Shown here: piece after piece, positions 16,035 through 24,874 of the stretch
Numbering within the stretch: position 1 is the stretch's first letter
How the letters are laid out: each line of letters begins with the position of its first letter
From: Nocardia sp. XZ_19_385
Lineage (GTDB): Bacteria; Actinomycetota; Actinomycetes; Mycobacteriales; Mycobacteriaceae
DNA: 64,000 bases
Assembly (NCBI RefSeq): GCF_015355755.1
Contig: NZ_JACVEE010000001.1
Location: forward strand, 620,001-684,000
Direction of reading: 5' to 3'
Made by a program: the position numbers and the translations under genes
Notes under the pieces: generated by a model
Database searches by the model: none
What the model was told of the DNA's origin: nothing
The model's input: only the letters and a program-made list of their open reading frames with translations

Positions 16035-16733
16035 ATGGATCGACCGGATACGCGGATCAGTCGCGGCGGCAATCAGGCCTACCAGGGCGAATGGTCCGAA
16101 TGGGTCAGCCGTGAACCCGAATCCACCCGCTCCAGCGAACCGGAGTACTTCGAAGGCGATCAGTTCTCGCAGCTGGTCGACCGGTCCAAGGGACGCCCAC
16201 CGGTGCCGCGCTGGCTGGTGCCGCTGGCCGGGTCGCTCTTCGCGGCGGTCGTGCTCGGTGCCGCGTTCTTCATGTTCCGCGGCGGACCGACACCACAGTC
16301 GGTCGCCTCCAACACCTCGACGCAGGTCGATCTCGCGCCCGCCTCCGTCACTCCCCCGGCCGCGGTCTGCCCGAACGAGCGGGTGGGCAATCGGATTCAG
16401 GGCAACGGCGTCGGCGGCGTGGACTCCGGGCCCGGCGCGATCTTCGCCTTCCAGTACGCCTTCTACGTGGAACGTTCCGCGGTGCAGGCGCGCGCCCTCG
16501 TGTCCCCGGACGCCGCGGTGTCCTCCGTCGAGGCGATGCAGCAGGGCATCGACAGCGTGCCCGCCGGGACCACACACTGCGTCGCCGTGACCGAGAGCGC
16601 CTTCGTCGGGCAGTACATCGTGGTGGTCACCGAGCATCGGCCCGACGGCCACGCGTTCACCTACAACGCGCAGCTCGTCGTGACCGAACGCAACGGCGGC
16701 AAGACCCTGATCACCGCGATCAAACCGGCTTAG
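16035..16733 (+). CDS. Membrane-anchored protein with extracytoplasmic domain, function unknown
   Basis: A 232-residue protein that I do not recognise. Residues 1-60 are hydrophilic and rich in Ser, Glu and Arg. One membrane helix follows (about 62-84, WLVPLAGSLFAAVVLGAAFF), then an exported domain of about 140 residues with two Cys (CPNERVGNRI and THCVAV) that could form a disulphide. The C-terminal part (VVVTEHRPDGHAFTYNAQLV) looks like an NTF2-like or beta-rich fold similar to accessory proteins of actinobacterial membranes. GAAGGTGGGG precedes the ATG. Its stop overlaps the end of folD. Confidence 0.7.
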   Translation: MDRPDTRISRGGNQAYQGEWSEWVSREPESTRSSEPEYFEGDQFSQLVDRSKGRPPVPRWLVPLAGSLFAAVVLGAAFFMFRGGPTPQSVASNTSTQVDLAPASVTPPAAVCPNERVGNRIQGNGVGGVDSGPGAIFAFQYAFYVERSAVQARALVSPDAAVSSVEAMQQGIDSVPAGTTHCVAVTESAFVGQYIVVVTEHRPDGHAFTYNAQLVVTERNGGKTLITAIKPA

Positions 16734-17578
16734 TTCGCCTTTTCCGCGGCAGCCACGACGTGGCGCATGAGCAGCGCGGTCGTGACCGGGCCGATGCCGC
16801 CGGGCACCGGGCTCAGCGCAGCAGCCTTGCCGCGCACCGATTCCGCATCGACATCGCCGACGATGCTGCCGTCGGCCGCCTCGTTGGTGCCGACATCGAT
16901 GACCACCGCGCCATCGGCGACATGCTTACCGGTGACCAGGCCCGCGCGGCCCGCCGCGGCGACGACGATCTCCGCGGTCGAGGTGATCGCGGCCAGATCC
17001 GCGGTGCGGGAATGGCACACGGTGACGGTGGCGTCCTCGGCCAGCAGCAGCTGCGCCAGCGGCTTGCCGACGATATTGGAGCGGCCGACGACCGCGACGT
17101 GGCGGCCGCGCAGCGGAATCTCGTGATGCTTCAGTAGTTCCACCACCGCCTCGGAGGTGGCGGGGACGAAACCGTCGAGGCCGGAGGCGAGCAGGCCCAG
17201 CGACAGCGGGCTCACGCCGTCGACGTCCTTGGTGGCCGCGATCGAGGAGCTCACGTCGTCGAGAGCGACGCCCTCGGGCAACGGGGTCTGCAGCATGATC
17301 GCGTCCACACTCGCGTCGGCGCTGCGCGCGTCGAGTTCGGCGCGGATCTGCTCGGCGGTCGCGTCGGCGCCCAGATCGATACGGTCGCAAGCGATTCCGA
17401 GACGATCGGCGGCCTTGCGCAGCGAGTTCACATACCAGGCGCTGGCCGGATCGTCGTTGGCCACAACCAGGGCCAGGCGCGGGGCCGAACCGTTCGCGGC
17501 GCGCGCCGCGGCGCGCTGCTTGGTGTCGGCATTGATGGCGGCGGCGAGTTCCTTGCCGGTCAACGAGGCAGTATCCAC
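16730..17578 (-). CDS. folD: Bifunctional methylene-THF dehydrogenase/methenyl-THF cyclohydrolase
   Basis: A 282-residue FolD that interconverts 5,10-methylene-, methenyl- and 10-formyl-THF with NADP. The catalytic Tyr-Lys segment is YVNSLRKAADRLG. The Gln/Asp region is MLQTPLPEGV and KDVDGVSPLS. The nucleotide-binding motif is VVGRSNIVGKPLAQLLL and the signature PVPGGIGPVTTALL is near the C-terminus. A GTG start at 17578 gives the standard N-terminus; the upstream frame is Arg/Pro-rich and not homologous. Confidence 0.95.
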   Translation of the reverse strand: MDTASLTGKELAAAINADTKQRAAARAANGSAPRLALVVANDDPASAWYVNSLRKAADRLGIACDRIDLGADATAEQIRAELDARSADASVDAIMLQTPLPEGVALDDVSSSIAATKDVDGVSPLSLGLLASGLDGFVPATSEAVVELLKHHEIPLRGRHVAVVGRSNIVGKPLAQLLLAEDATVTVCHSRTADLAAITSTAEIVVAAAGRAGLVTGKHVADGAVVIDVGTNEAADGSIVGDVDAESVRGKAAALSPVPGGIGPVTTALLMRHVVAAAEKAN

Positions 17579-17782
17579 GTTCGCACAGCCTAATGGGCGC
17601 GGCCGCGCGAGTTCCGCGCGCCCGGCGCGGGCGTGGCGGTTGGTTCCGCCCGGTTTGCCCGGCTCCCGGAAACAAACCGCCGAAACCCCCCTGGCAATTG
17701 CGCGGTATAGCCCCGGACCGGTCGTATCGTGAGGGGTGCTTGCCACCGGCTAACTGCCAGCTGACCTACCGAAAACCCAGTT

Positions 17783-17803
17783 GCCGAGCACCCGACGCTC
17801 GGC
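17783..17803 (+). other. 5'UTR hairpin before the YdcF-like gene
   Basis: A perfect 7-bp stem (GCCGAGC/GCTCGGC, 7-base loop) lies just upstream of the GGAAAGG ribosome site of the YdcF-like gene. The 250-base gap from folD holds nothing else that I recognise. Confidence 0.35.
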
Positions 17804-17827
17804 ACAAGCGGAAAGGTGTCGCCTGTA

Positions 17828-18700
17828 GTGAAGATCTCGAGGCATTGGAAACCCTTCGTCGCCGCGGTGTTCGCGGCCACCACCCTCTCCGGCTTGACCG
17901 GCGCGCCCGCCCAGGCCGCCCCGGACCTCGACGCCCTCTACAACTCCGCCCAGCGCGCCTTCACCGACGGTGACGACGCCGCCGGTCGTGCCCACCTGCG
18001 GGCGGTGATCGACGCGAACCCCGGCGACGCCGAAGCGCTGTCACTGCACGCGATCTGGTCGCACTACGCCAACGACATACTCGCCGTGAACGATTCGATC
18101 GCCCGGCTCAACGGCATCGATCCCGCGATGGCCGGCGGCACCCAGGGTGTCCTGCACGCCGTCACGGCCGCCGCGGGCACCCTGCCCAATCCGATCCCCG
18201 CGCTGGTCGGCCCGAACACCGGCATCGTCGTGCTCGGCTACGGTCTGCTACCCGACGGCGGCCTGCGACCCGAGCTGGTCAACCGCCTCACCGCCGCCTG
18301 GATCCAATCCATCGCCGCGCCCTTCTCGCCGATCGTCGTCACCGGCGGCGCCCCGCAGAACGGCATCACCGAGGCCGAGGCGATGCGCAACTGGCTGCTC
18401 GGCCGGGCCGTCCCCGCCAACCGCATCCACATCGAAACCCGCGCCGGCTCCACGGTCCAGAACGCGCTGTTCAGCACTCGGATGCTGCGTGACCTCGGCG
18501 CCGACAGCGCCGTCGTGGTCACCTCCCCCAACCACATCCGCCGCGCCGTCGCCGATTTCATGGTCGCGGGCACCCGCGTCGTCGGCGCCACCACCTCGAT
18601 GGAGCAACTGGTCTCCCAGCTCCCGCCCCCGGCCCGCCACGCCCAGCGCGGCATCTACCTCGACGCCACCCGCACCTTCCAACTGGCGACCGCCCGCTGA
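17828..18700 (+). CDS. Secreted YdcF/DUF218-family protein
   Basis: A 290-residue protein with a signal peptide (about 1-33, ending GAPAQAAP), a helical TPR-like stretch (35-110) and a DUF218/YdcF domain (about 135-275: GIVVLGYGLLPDGGLRPELVN, PIVVTGGAPQNGITEAEAMR, VVVTSPNHIRRA). The family includes SanA and ElyC, envelope proteins linked to cell-wall precursor metabolism. The usual membrane anchor is replaced by a signal peptide. The GTG at 17828 is chosen because GGAAAGG lies 11 bases upstream; a GTG at 17816 overlaps that site. Confidence 0.8.
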   Translation: MKISRHWKPFVAAVFAATTLSGLTGAPAQAAPDLDALYNSAQRAFTDGDDAAGRAHLRAVIDANPGDAEALSLHAIWSHYANDILAVNDSIARLNGIDPAMAGGTQGVLHAVTAAAGTLPNPIPALVGPNTGIVVLGYGLLPDGGLRPELVNRLTAAWIQSIAAPFSPIVVTGGAPQNGITEAEAMRNWLLGRAVPANRIHIETRAGSTVQNALFSTRMLRDLGADSAVVVTSPNHIRRAVADFMVAGTRVVGATTSMEQLVSQLPPPARHAQRGIYLDATRTFQLATAR

Positions 18701-18736
18701 CACGGCGCAAGCCCCTCTGAGGAAGTACCAATAGTC

Positions 18737-18794
18737 GTCCCACTCGTAGCGACAACCCTCCACAAAGGTTGAGGGCTGTCGCTACGACTGGGAC
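18737..18794. terminator. Very long hairpin, probable terminator
   Basis: A 24-base arm (18737-18760) pairs with 18771-18794 with two mismatches and a 10-base loop. It lies between two plus-strand genes. The stem is far longer than most terminators, so a small mobile or structural RNA element is also possible. Confidence 0.55.
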
Positions 18795-18878
18795 ACAGGC
18801 ATCCCTCTCGAGGTCGGCGATCTCAGATGGCCGGAATATCCGCTGGAACCGATCGGCCGGGCAGGGCAGGATGGCCGG

Positions 18879-19685
18879 GTGACGGCAGCGGAGAGTGTGG
18901 AGGTGGTGGCCCGGTTGCGGGCGGCGGGGTGTGTATTTGCCGAGGACGAGGCGCGGCTGTTGATCGAAGCCGCCGCGGAAACCGGGGCAGATCTGGATGT
19001 CCTGGTGGCGCGACGGGTGGCGGGTGAGCCGCTGGAGTATCTCGTCGGGTGGGTGGAGTTTCATGGGGTGCGGGTCGGGGTGTCACACGGGGTTTTCGTG
19101 CCGCGGCAGCGGACGGCGTTCCTGGTCGACGAGGCCGTCCAATTGGCCCGAGCGGTGCCAGGGCAGCCGGTGGCCGTCGACTTGTGTTGCGGGTCAGGTG
19201 CGCTGGGATTCGCGTTCGCGACGGCACTCGCCGAGAAGGGCATCTCCGTCGAACTCGCAGCCGCCGACATCGAGCCGGTCGCGGTCGAGTGCGCGCGGCG
19301 CAATCTCGCTCCGCTGAATGCTCCGGTCTATCAAGGTGACCTGTTCGAGCCGCTTCCCGCCGATTTGCGGGGCCGCGTCGACATTCTGCTCGCGAACACC
19401 CCCTATGTGCCGTCGGAGATGATCGCGCAGATGCCGCCGGAAGCCCGGGATCACGAGCCGCGCACCGCGCTGGACGGTGGCCCCGACGGTCTCGACATCT
19501 TCCGTCGCGTGGTCGCCGGAGCCCGCGACTGGCTCGCGCCCGGCGGCCATCTGCTGGTGGAATCCAGTGCGGCGCAAGCCGCTACGGCAACGGAGATCCT
19601 TGCCGCACGCGGTTTCAGCGCCCGGGTGGCCGAATCCGAGGAGTACTACGCCACCGTTGTCATCGGCACCCGCGCGCTGAGCTAG
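18879..19685 (+). CDS. PrmC/HemK-related methyltransferase
   Basis: A 268-residue class I SAM-dependent methyltransferase related to the release-factor Gln-N5 methyltransferase PrmC. It has an N-terminal helical domain (1-75), then VDLCCGSGALGFAFA as the SAM motif and AAADIEPVAVECARRNL. The catalytic NPPY motif of PrmC is replaced by ANTPYVPSEM. This fits the actinobacterial PrmC-related subfamily of unknown substrate better than true PrmC, and the NTPY form is unusual. It starts with GTG. Confidence 0.8.
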   Translation: MTAAESVEVVARLRAAGCVFAEDEARLLIEAAAETGADLDVLVARRVAGEPLEYLVGWVEFHGVRVGVSHGVFVPRQRTAFLVDEAVQLARAVPGQPVAVDLCCGSGALGFAFATALAEKGISVELAAADIEPVAVECARRNLAPLNAPVYQGDLFEPLPADLRGRVDILLANTPYVPSEMIAQMPPEARDHEPRTALDGGPDGLDIFRRVVAGARDWLAPGGHLLVESSAAQAATATEILAARGFSARVAESEEYYATVVIGTRALS

Positions 19686-20513
19686 CTACTTCCGCCCGGT
19701 GAACTTCTCCATGGAGTTGTAGACGCCGACGGTGCTGAGGAAGACATCGCGCAGCTTGATCGGCAGGATGCCCGAGAGCGCCTTGTTGAGGCGGGAGGTC
19801 CACGGCAGGATGACCAGCGGGTTGCCCTGTTTCATTTCCTGCCAGGAGGTTTCGACGACTTCGTCCTGTTCCAGGATCGGGGTGAACCAGAAGCCCTTGG
19901 CGCCGTCGAACATCCCGGTGTTGATGTAGGTCGGGCAGACGGTGGTCACCCGGACGTGGTCGTGGCCGGCCTGTTCCAGTTCCAGGCGCACCGAATCCGA
20001 CCAGCCCAGCGCCGCCCACTTCGATGCCGCGTAGACGCTCATGCGCGGATTGGCGACCAAGCCCGCCGAGGACGCGATGGTCAGTACGCGCGCTTCGCCG
20101 GTGTTCTTGACCATGGCGGGCAGGAATTCCAGCGTGATGTACATCGGCGCCAGCGAGTTGATCGCCATGGTCTTGTCGATGTCGGCGCGGTTCTCCGTTT
20201 CCCAGAAGTAGCTGTTGCCGCGCACGATGCCCGCGTTGTTGACCAGGATGTCGATATCGCCGACCTCGGCGCGCACTGCGGCGGCCGCGGCCACGATGGC
20301 GTCCTGGTCGGACACGTCGACCGTGTAGTGGTGCACCGCCGTGCCCTGGCCGGACAGTTCGGACGCGGTGGCCTGCAACGCTATTTCGTTCACGTCCCAC
20401 AGCACCACCGCGGCCGCGCCCTCGCGCACCGCGCGCTCGGCGAACAGTCTGCCCAGCCCCATCGCCGCACCTGTGACCAGAACCTTCTTGCCCGCGACCG
20501 TTTCCAGCTTCAT
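19686..20513 (-). CDS. Short-chain dehydrogenase/reductase (SadH-like)
   Basis: A 275-residue classical SDR. TGAAMGLGRLFAERA binds the cofactor, NNAG is present, and the catalytic Ser and YAASK motif lies at about residue 155-160 (MSVYAASKWAALGWSDSV). The C-terminal tail is long and basic. It lies downstream of and in the same direction as a flavin monooxygenase, a pairing that resembles the mycobacterial mymA operon (MymA monooxygenase and SadH SDR), linked to cell-envelope lipid modification. The role is inferred from that context. Confidence 0.85.
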   Translation of the reverse strand: MKLETVAGKKVLVTGAAMGLGRLFAERAVREGAAAVVLWDVNEIALQATASELSGQGTAVHHYTVDVSDQDAIVAAAAAVRAEVGDIDILVNNAGIVRGNSYFWETENRADIDKTMAINSLAPMYITLEFLPAMVKNTGEARVLTIASSAGLVANPRMSVYAASKWAALGWSDSVRLELEQAGHDHVRVTTVCPTYINTGMFDGAKGFWFTPILEQDEVVETSWQEMKQGNPLVILPWTSRLNKALSGILPIKLRDVFLSTVGVYNSMEKFTGRK

Positions 20514-20619
20514 TCGTCCCTATCCCTGTGCGACCCCGCGCGTCCGGCCATTCCTGAACGCCGGTACCAGATTAATCGGAGTTACACATACTTTGGGAAC
20601 GCTGCCCGGGAGGCGCTCG

Positions 20620-22113
20620 TCACCTTTGCGCGGGCACGGGGTCACGCTGCTGAGCGCGTTCGAAACGCATGGCGCTGTCGGTGATCGAGCCATGACGCAG
20701 GGCGACCAGGTCGCGCACATAGTTCATGCGCAGCTTCCACGGCGCGCGGTCGCCCTGCATGGGGAACAGGGCGGCGGCCCGAAGCACGTAGCCGGGCATG
20801 AAGTTCGCGAACAGCGGGGCCTTGCCGACCGACGAATCGTGCACCGGGACGCAGCGGGCGTAACCGCCATCGTCCATGTGCCGGAGCAGGCGCACGACGT
20901 ATTCGGAGACCAGGTCGGCCTTGAGCGTCCAGGAGGCATTCGTATAGCCGACGACGAACGCGAAATTCGGGACGTCGGACAGCATCATCGCCTTGTAGGC
21001 GAGATGCTCCGCCATGTCGACGGATTCGCCGTCGACCAGCAGATCCATGCCGCCGAAGGCTTGCAGGTTCAGCCCGGTCGCGGTGATGACGACGTCCGCG
21101 TCGAGGGTCTGCCCGGAGCTCAGCTGGATCCCGGTTTCGGTGAAGGTCTCGATGGTGTCGGTAACCACGTCGAGCTTGCCCTTGCGAATGGCGCGGAAGA
21201 AGTCACCGTTCGGCGAGAGGCACAGGCGCTGATCCCACGGGTTGTAACTGGGTGTGAAGTGGGTGTCGATGTCGTAGCCGGGCGGCAGCCAGCGCCGCTG
21301 CCAGGCGCGGATCTGGCCGCGCATCTTCTCCGGGTACCGCTGGCTGAGCTGATACATGGCGGTCGACAGAGCGACGTTCTTGGCGCGCGCCACCGCGTAG
21401 GCGGCCTTGGGCGGCAGGAACTTTCGCGCTCGCAGCGCCAGCGGATCCTTGGCCGGCATGGAGATGACATAGCTCGGCGAGCGCTGCAGCATGGTGACGT
21501 GCGCGCCCTGATCGGTGAGCGCCGGGCCGAGGGTGACGGCGGTGGCGCCACTGCCGATCAGCACCACGCGCTTACCGTCCACGTCGAGGCGCTCCGGCCA
21601 GTGCTGCGGATGGACGACCTGGCCGCCGAACCGCTCCATGCCCGCGAAGTCCGGGGTGTAACCCTCGTCGTAGCGGTAGTACCCGGCGCAGGAGAACAGG
21701 AAATCCGCGGTCAGCGTGACGGTCTCGCCGGTGTCGCCGCGTTCGGCGCGCACCGTCCATCGGTTCTCGGCCGAAGACCAGTCGGCGCTGAGCACCTTGT
21801 GCCGGTAGCGGATGTTGCGGTCGATGCCGTTCTCGGTGGCGGTGTCGCGCAGGTAGTCGAGGATGGTGTGCCCGTCCGCGATGGACTTCTCCCCCAGCCA
21901 CGGCCGGAACCGGTAACCCAGGGTGTACATATCGGAGTCGGAGCGAATTCCCGGGTAGCGGAACAGGTCCCAGGTGCCGCCGAGGCTTTCGCGGCTCTCC
22001 AGGATCGTGTAGCTCTTGCGCGGGAAGGCCTGCTTCAAGTGGTAGGCCGCGCCGATGCCGGACAGTCCGGCGCCGACGATGAGCACATCGACGTGCTCGT
22101 CAGCGGTGGTCAT
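20620..22113 (-). CDS. Flavin-containing (Baeyer-Villiger-type) monooxygenase, EthA/MymA-like
   Basis: A 497-residue FAD/NADPH monooxygenase. The FAD motif is IVGAGLSGIGAAYHL (near 11-25), followed by GGTWDLFRYPGIRSDSDMYT, which is characteristic of EthA and MymA. The NADPH motif is VLIGSGATAVTLGPAL (near 186) and a late ATGLNL motif is present. These enzymes oxidise ketones or long-chain lipids; EthA also activates ethionamide. The SDR 106 bases downstream is a likely partner. Confidence 0.9.
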   Translation of the reverse strand: MTTADEHVDVLIVGAGLSGIGAAYHLKQAFPRKSYTILESRESLGGTWDLFRYPGIRSDSDMYTLGYRFRPWLGEKSIADGHTILDYLRDTATENGIDRNIRYRHKVLSADWSSAENRWTVRAERGDTGETVTLTADFLFSCAGYYRYDEGYTPDFAGMERFGGQVVHPQHWPERLDVDGKRVVLIGSGATAVTLGPALTDQGAHVTMLQRSPSYVISMPAKDPLALRARKFLPPKAAYAVARAKNVALSTAMYQLSQRYPEKMRGQIRAWQRRWLPPGYDIDTHFTPSYNPWDQRLCLSPNGDFFRAIRKGKLDVVTDTIETFTETGIQLSSGQTLDADVVITATGLNLQAFGGMDLLVDGESVDMAEHLAYKAMMLSDVPNFAFVVGYTNASWTLKADLVSEYVVRLLRHMDDGGYARCVPVHDSSVGKAPLFANFMPGYVLRAAALFPMQGDRAPWKLRMNYVRDLVALRHGSITDSAMRFERAQQRDPVPAQR

Positions 22114-22156
22114 AGCTCGTCATCCTCTGGTCGGCGCGGTAGTCGATACCTCCAGA

Positions 22157-23710
22157 CTATCGAGCCAGGTGCGCGAGCCGGACAGGTACTCCGAACCATC
22201 GGTTCAGTGCGGTCCGAAGCGTCTCGCGGGCAGCGGAATTCGGCGCTGCCCAGGCGACGTAGGAATCCGGGCGCAGCAGCAGCGCGGTCGCCGGTGCGGC
22301 GCCGCGGGGACGCGCCGCCACGTAGTCGACCCGGTCTTTCCACTCGGACACCAGGTCGGCGAGGTCGGCGTCACCGGCGAGGTCGAGCAGCAGCGGCCGG
22401 GCGGTCCGCGCCAGCTCACTCAGTCGCGCCGGACCGTCGGCGGTATCCAGCTCCAGGTCCGGCGCGCACCGGCCCACCAGCGGATGTTCGGATTCGCCCA
22501 GGTCGTAACTGATATCGGCGCCCGCGACCAGATCCGCCAAACGCCGCACCGTCGCTTCGTCGGTCATCAGTTCGCCGAGAACCGCGCGCAGGGCGGTGAC
22601 ATCACCGCCGGGCGCGATCAGCGCGGACTGGGCGCGCGCCGACAGCAAGGTCCGTTCGGCGGCACTTCGGCGCTCGCTGTCGTAGCTGTCGAGCAGTTCG
22701 GCCGGCGCGTGACCTGCGAGCTCCGCGGCCAGCTTCCAGCCGAGGTTGAGTGCATCCTGTAGCCCCACATTGAGTCCGGGCCCGCCGCCGGTGGCGAACA
22801 CGTGGGCCGCGTCACCGACCAGGAACACCCGCCCGTCCCGGAAGCGTCCGGCCACGCGGGTATTGCCGCCTACCAGACGCCGCAGCACATGCGGGCCGTC
22901 GCCCGCGGGCGGATCCAGCGGTACCTCGACGCCGAGCACCCGAGAGATGCTGGCGCGCAGTTCCTCGAGGGTCATCGGCTCTTCGATCGCGGGCTGATCC
23001 CATTCGGTCGTGCTCACCAGCGGTGGATGACCGGGGAAGGGCGCGTAGGAGATTCCGCCGCGGTCGTTGCGATGCGGCAGGAACGGCGGAATGCTGCCGT
23101 AGCCGGGGACCACCAGCGCACCGGACGCCGGGTCCACCCAGTCGGCGGGGACCGTCACGTGCGCGGTTCGGGTGGTGGTGCGGTCATAACTGATTCCGGG
23201 GAAGTCGATTCCGGCCAGCTTGCGCGTGGCGCTGTGTGCGCCGTCCGCACCTACCAGAAACCGGGCTACGAGCTCTTCGGTCCCAGCCGGTCCCGAAACC
23301 TCTACTGACACACCATCCGCGCGCTGCCTGATGCCGACCAACTCGGTGCCGCGCCGGATCTCCGCCCCGAGTTCGACGGCCCGCTGCTCCAGCACTTCGA
23401 CGCTGCGCCGCTGCGGAACCGGCAGCGTGTAGACCGGACTCTGTTCCAGCACACTCAAATTCAGCGGGAGCCCGGCGAACATGAAATAGGAGCTGTTGGG
23501 CTGCGGCGGTTCCGCACTGCCGCTGAGCCTTTCGTGTAGTCCGCGGCGGTCCATCAGTGGAACGACTTGGCCCACCAGACCGTTCGCCTTGGGTTCGGCG
23601 CTCGGCTCCGGCAGGCGCTCGAGCACCAGGGTCCGGATTCCGGCGGCCCCGAGTTCGCAGGCCAGCATGAGCCCGCACGGGCCCGCGCCCGCGATGATGA
23701 CGTCGATCAT
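22157..23710 (-). CDS. FAD-dependent aromatic/antibiotic hydroxylase, Rox-like
   Basis: A 517-residue class A flavin monooxygenase. It has IIAGAGPCGLMLACELGAAG (FAD), LVGADGAHSATRKLAG (the DG motif) and VFLVGDAAHVFATGGGPGLN (GD motif), plus a thioredoxin-like C-terminal domain from about residue 400. The architecture matches phenol hydroxylase-type enzymes and the rifampin monooxygenase Rox, which it resembles through much of its length. The substrate could be rifamycin-like or another aromatic. Its ATG overlaps the TetR stop (ATGA), so the enzyme and its regulator are co-translated. Confidence 0.82.
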   Translation of the reverse strand: MIDVIIAGAGPCGLMLACELGAAGIRTLVLERLPEPSAEPKANGLVGQVVPLMDRRGLHERLSGSAEPPQPNSSYFMFAGLPLNLSVLEQSPVYTLPVPQRRSVEVLEQRAVELGAEIRRGTELVGIRQRADGVSVEVSGPAGTEELVARFLVGADGAHSATRKLAGIDFPGISYDRTTTRTAHVTVPADWVDPASGALVVPGYGSIPPFLPHRNDRGGISYAPFPGHPPLVSTTEWDQPAIEEPMTLEELRASISRVLGVEVPLDPPAGDGPHVLRRLVGGNTRVAGRFRDGRVFLVGDAAHVFATGGGPGLNVGLQDALNLGWKLAAELAGHAPAELLDSYDSERRSAAERTLLSARAQSALIAPGGDVTALRAVLGELMTDEATVRRLADLVAGADISYDLGESEHPLVGRCAPDLELDTADGPARLSELARTARPLLLDLAGDADLADLVSEWKDRVDYVAARPRGAAPATALLLRPDSYVAWAAPNSAARETLRTALNRWFGVPVRLAHLAR

Positions 23711-24360
23711 GATTTCCTCCGTGGCGACGGTTCCGGCAGACCCGCCGCGAGTTGGTCCAGGGCTTCGGTGAGCAGCGGCAGCAGGGGTAGCGGCGGATCC
23801 GCGGCCTGACTGTGTTCGATGGCCACCGCCGTGGCCGTACCGACCGCGGCGGCAACGAGTTTCGGATAGAGGTCACGCTCGGCATCGGTGCCGGTGCGTT
23901 CGGCGATGGCGGCGGCCAGTTCACGTTGGGCACGGGTGTTGACCTCGAGGATCGCGGCCTGGACCGCGGGTTCGGCCAGCATGCGCCGCACCCCCTCCAC
24001 CCACTGCCGTTCCCGCTGGCCCGAACTGTGACCACCGTGGGCGCTCAGGTCGTGCCCGAGCGGAAATCGCTCCCGCACCGCGGCCGGGATCGCCGTCCAC
24101 AGCGGCTCTTCCACGGGGCGGGCCCGCAGTTCCTCGCCGATCTGACGCATGCGTTCCAGCTGCCGGAAGGCGACGGCCTCACCCTTGTTGGCGAAGTAGT
24201 TACGGAAGGTGCGTACAGAGACGTCCGCGGCAGCCGCGATGTCTTCCACCGACACGTTGGACCAGCCGCGCTCAACACTGAGCTGAATAGTGGCCGCGCT
24301 CAGCGCAAGCCTGGTCGCCTGCTTCTTGCGCTCCCGTAATCCGAGGTCATCCGCTGCCAT
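23707..24360 (-). CDS. TetR-family regulator
   Basis: A 217-residue TetR protein. The DNA-binding region SNVSVEDIAAAADVSVRTFR followed by NYFANKGEA is at about residues 35-65. The ATG at 24360 gives MAADDLGLRERKKQATR, a normal N-terminus. It is the first gene of an operon with the Rox-like monooxygenase. Tandem palindromes 20-50 bases upstream of its start indicate autorepression relieved by the enzyme's substrate. Confidence 0.88.
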   Translation of the reverse strand: MAADDLGLRERKKQATRLALSAATIQLSVERGWSNVSVEDIAAAADVSVRTFRNYFANKGEAVAFRQLERMRQIGEELRARPVEEPLWTAIPAAVRERFPLGHDLSAHGGHSSGQRERQWVEGVRRMLAEPAVQAAILEVNTRAQRELAAAIAERTGTDAERDLYPKLVAAAVGTATAVAIEHSQAADPPLPLLPLLTEALDQLAAGLPEPSPRRKS

Positions 24361-24379
24361 GGTTCCAGCATACAGAATA

Positions 24380-24410
24380 TTGCACTTTCGGCAACTTTGC
24401 CTTTTCGGCA
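24380..24410. promoter_or_regulatory. Tandem operator of the TetR-monooxygenase operon
   Basis: TTGCACTTTCGGCAA (24380-24394) and TGCCTTTTCGGCA (24398-24410) are two similar inverted repeats. They share TTTCGGCA spaced 17 bases apart, directly upstream of the TetR gene. Confidence 0.55.
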
Positions 24411-24874
24411 TAATTCAAGTGGCGGGTCGATACTTGCGGAATCCCTTCCCGCCGTGGAACGTTCGCCGGTTCCGAGGGCAGGCTGCGAGGCCCTCATTCG
24501 ATCGACTCCGGCGTGAAGTCACTCACATCGAGCCGATGAAGTGGCTCACCATTCCGCCCGCGACACCCCGGCAGCTATGAATTGCTATGGGGTAGCTGTC
24601 AGTCTTGCGATAGATGCGCCCGTCTCGGACACTCGGCCGAAATCCGGTGACACCAGCACACTCCGGCCCGCGCGTGCGCGGTGAGATCCCATAGCCGCAC
24701 GATCACCAGTTTCCGAAACTTCACGACACAGATACTTCCGGACCACTTGTGTCTCAGACGGTTTCGGCTGTTCTTGCACTTGCTCACTCGTTATTACTGT
24801 CGGGTAATGTCCCGCTCGCCGATGATCACCGACGATCCGCCGGTCATATCTGTCAGCGAATTCCAGGAGCCCAT
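24411..24874. other. 464-base non-coding region upstream of the β-lactone cluster
   Basis: No convincing gene on either strand. Base composition is less GC-rich than its neighbours. It contains an imperfect repeat CAGCTA...TAGCTG near 24570-24595 and the TTATTACTG-rich stretch near 24790. It probably holds the promoter and control region of the nlt operon, but no clear sigma-factor boxes could be assigned. Confidence 0.5.

Noticed and set aside
17579..17827. Riboswitch before the YdcF-like gene
   Set aside because: Only one small hairpin is seen; no conserved riboswitch core was recognised.
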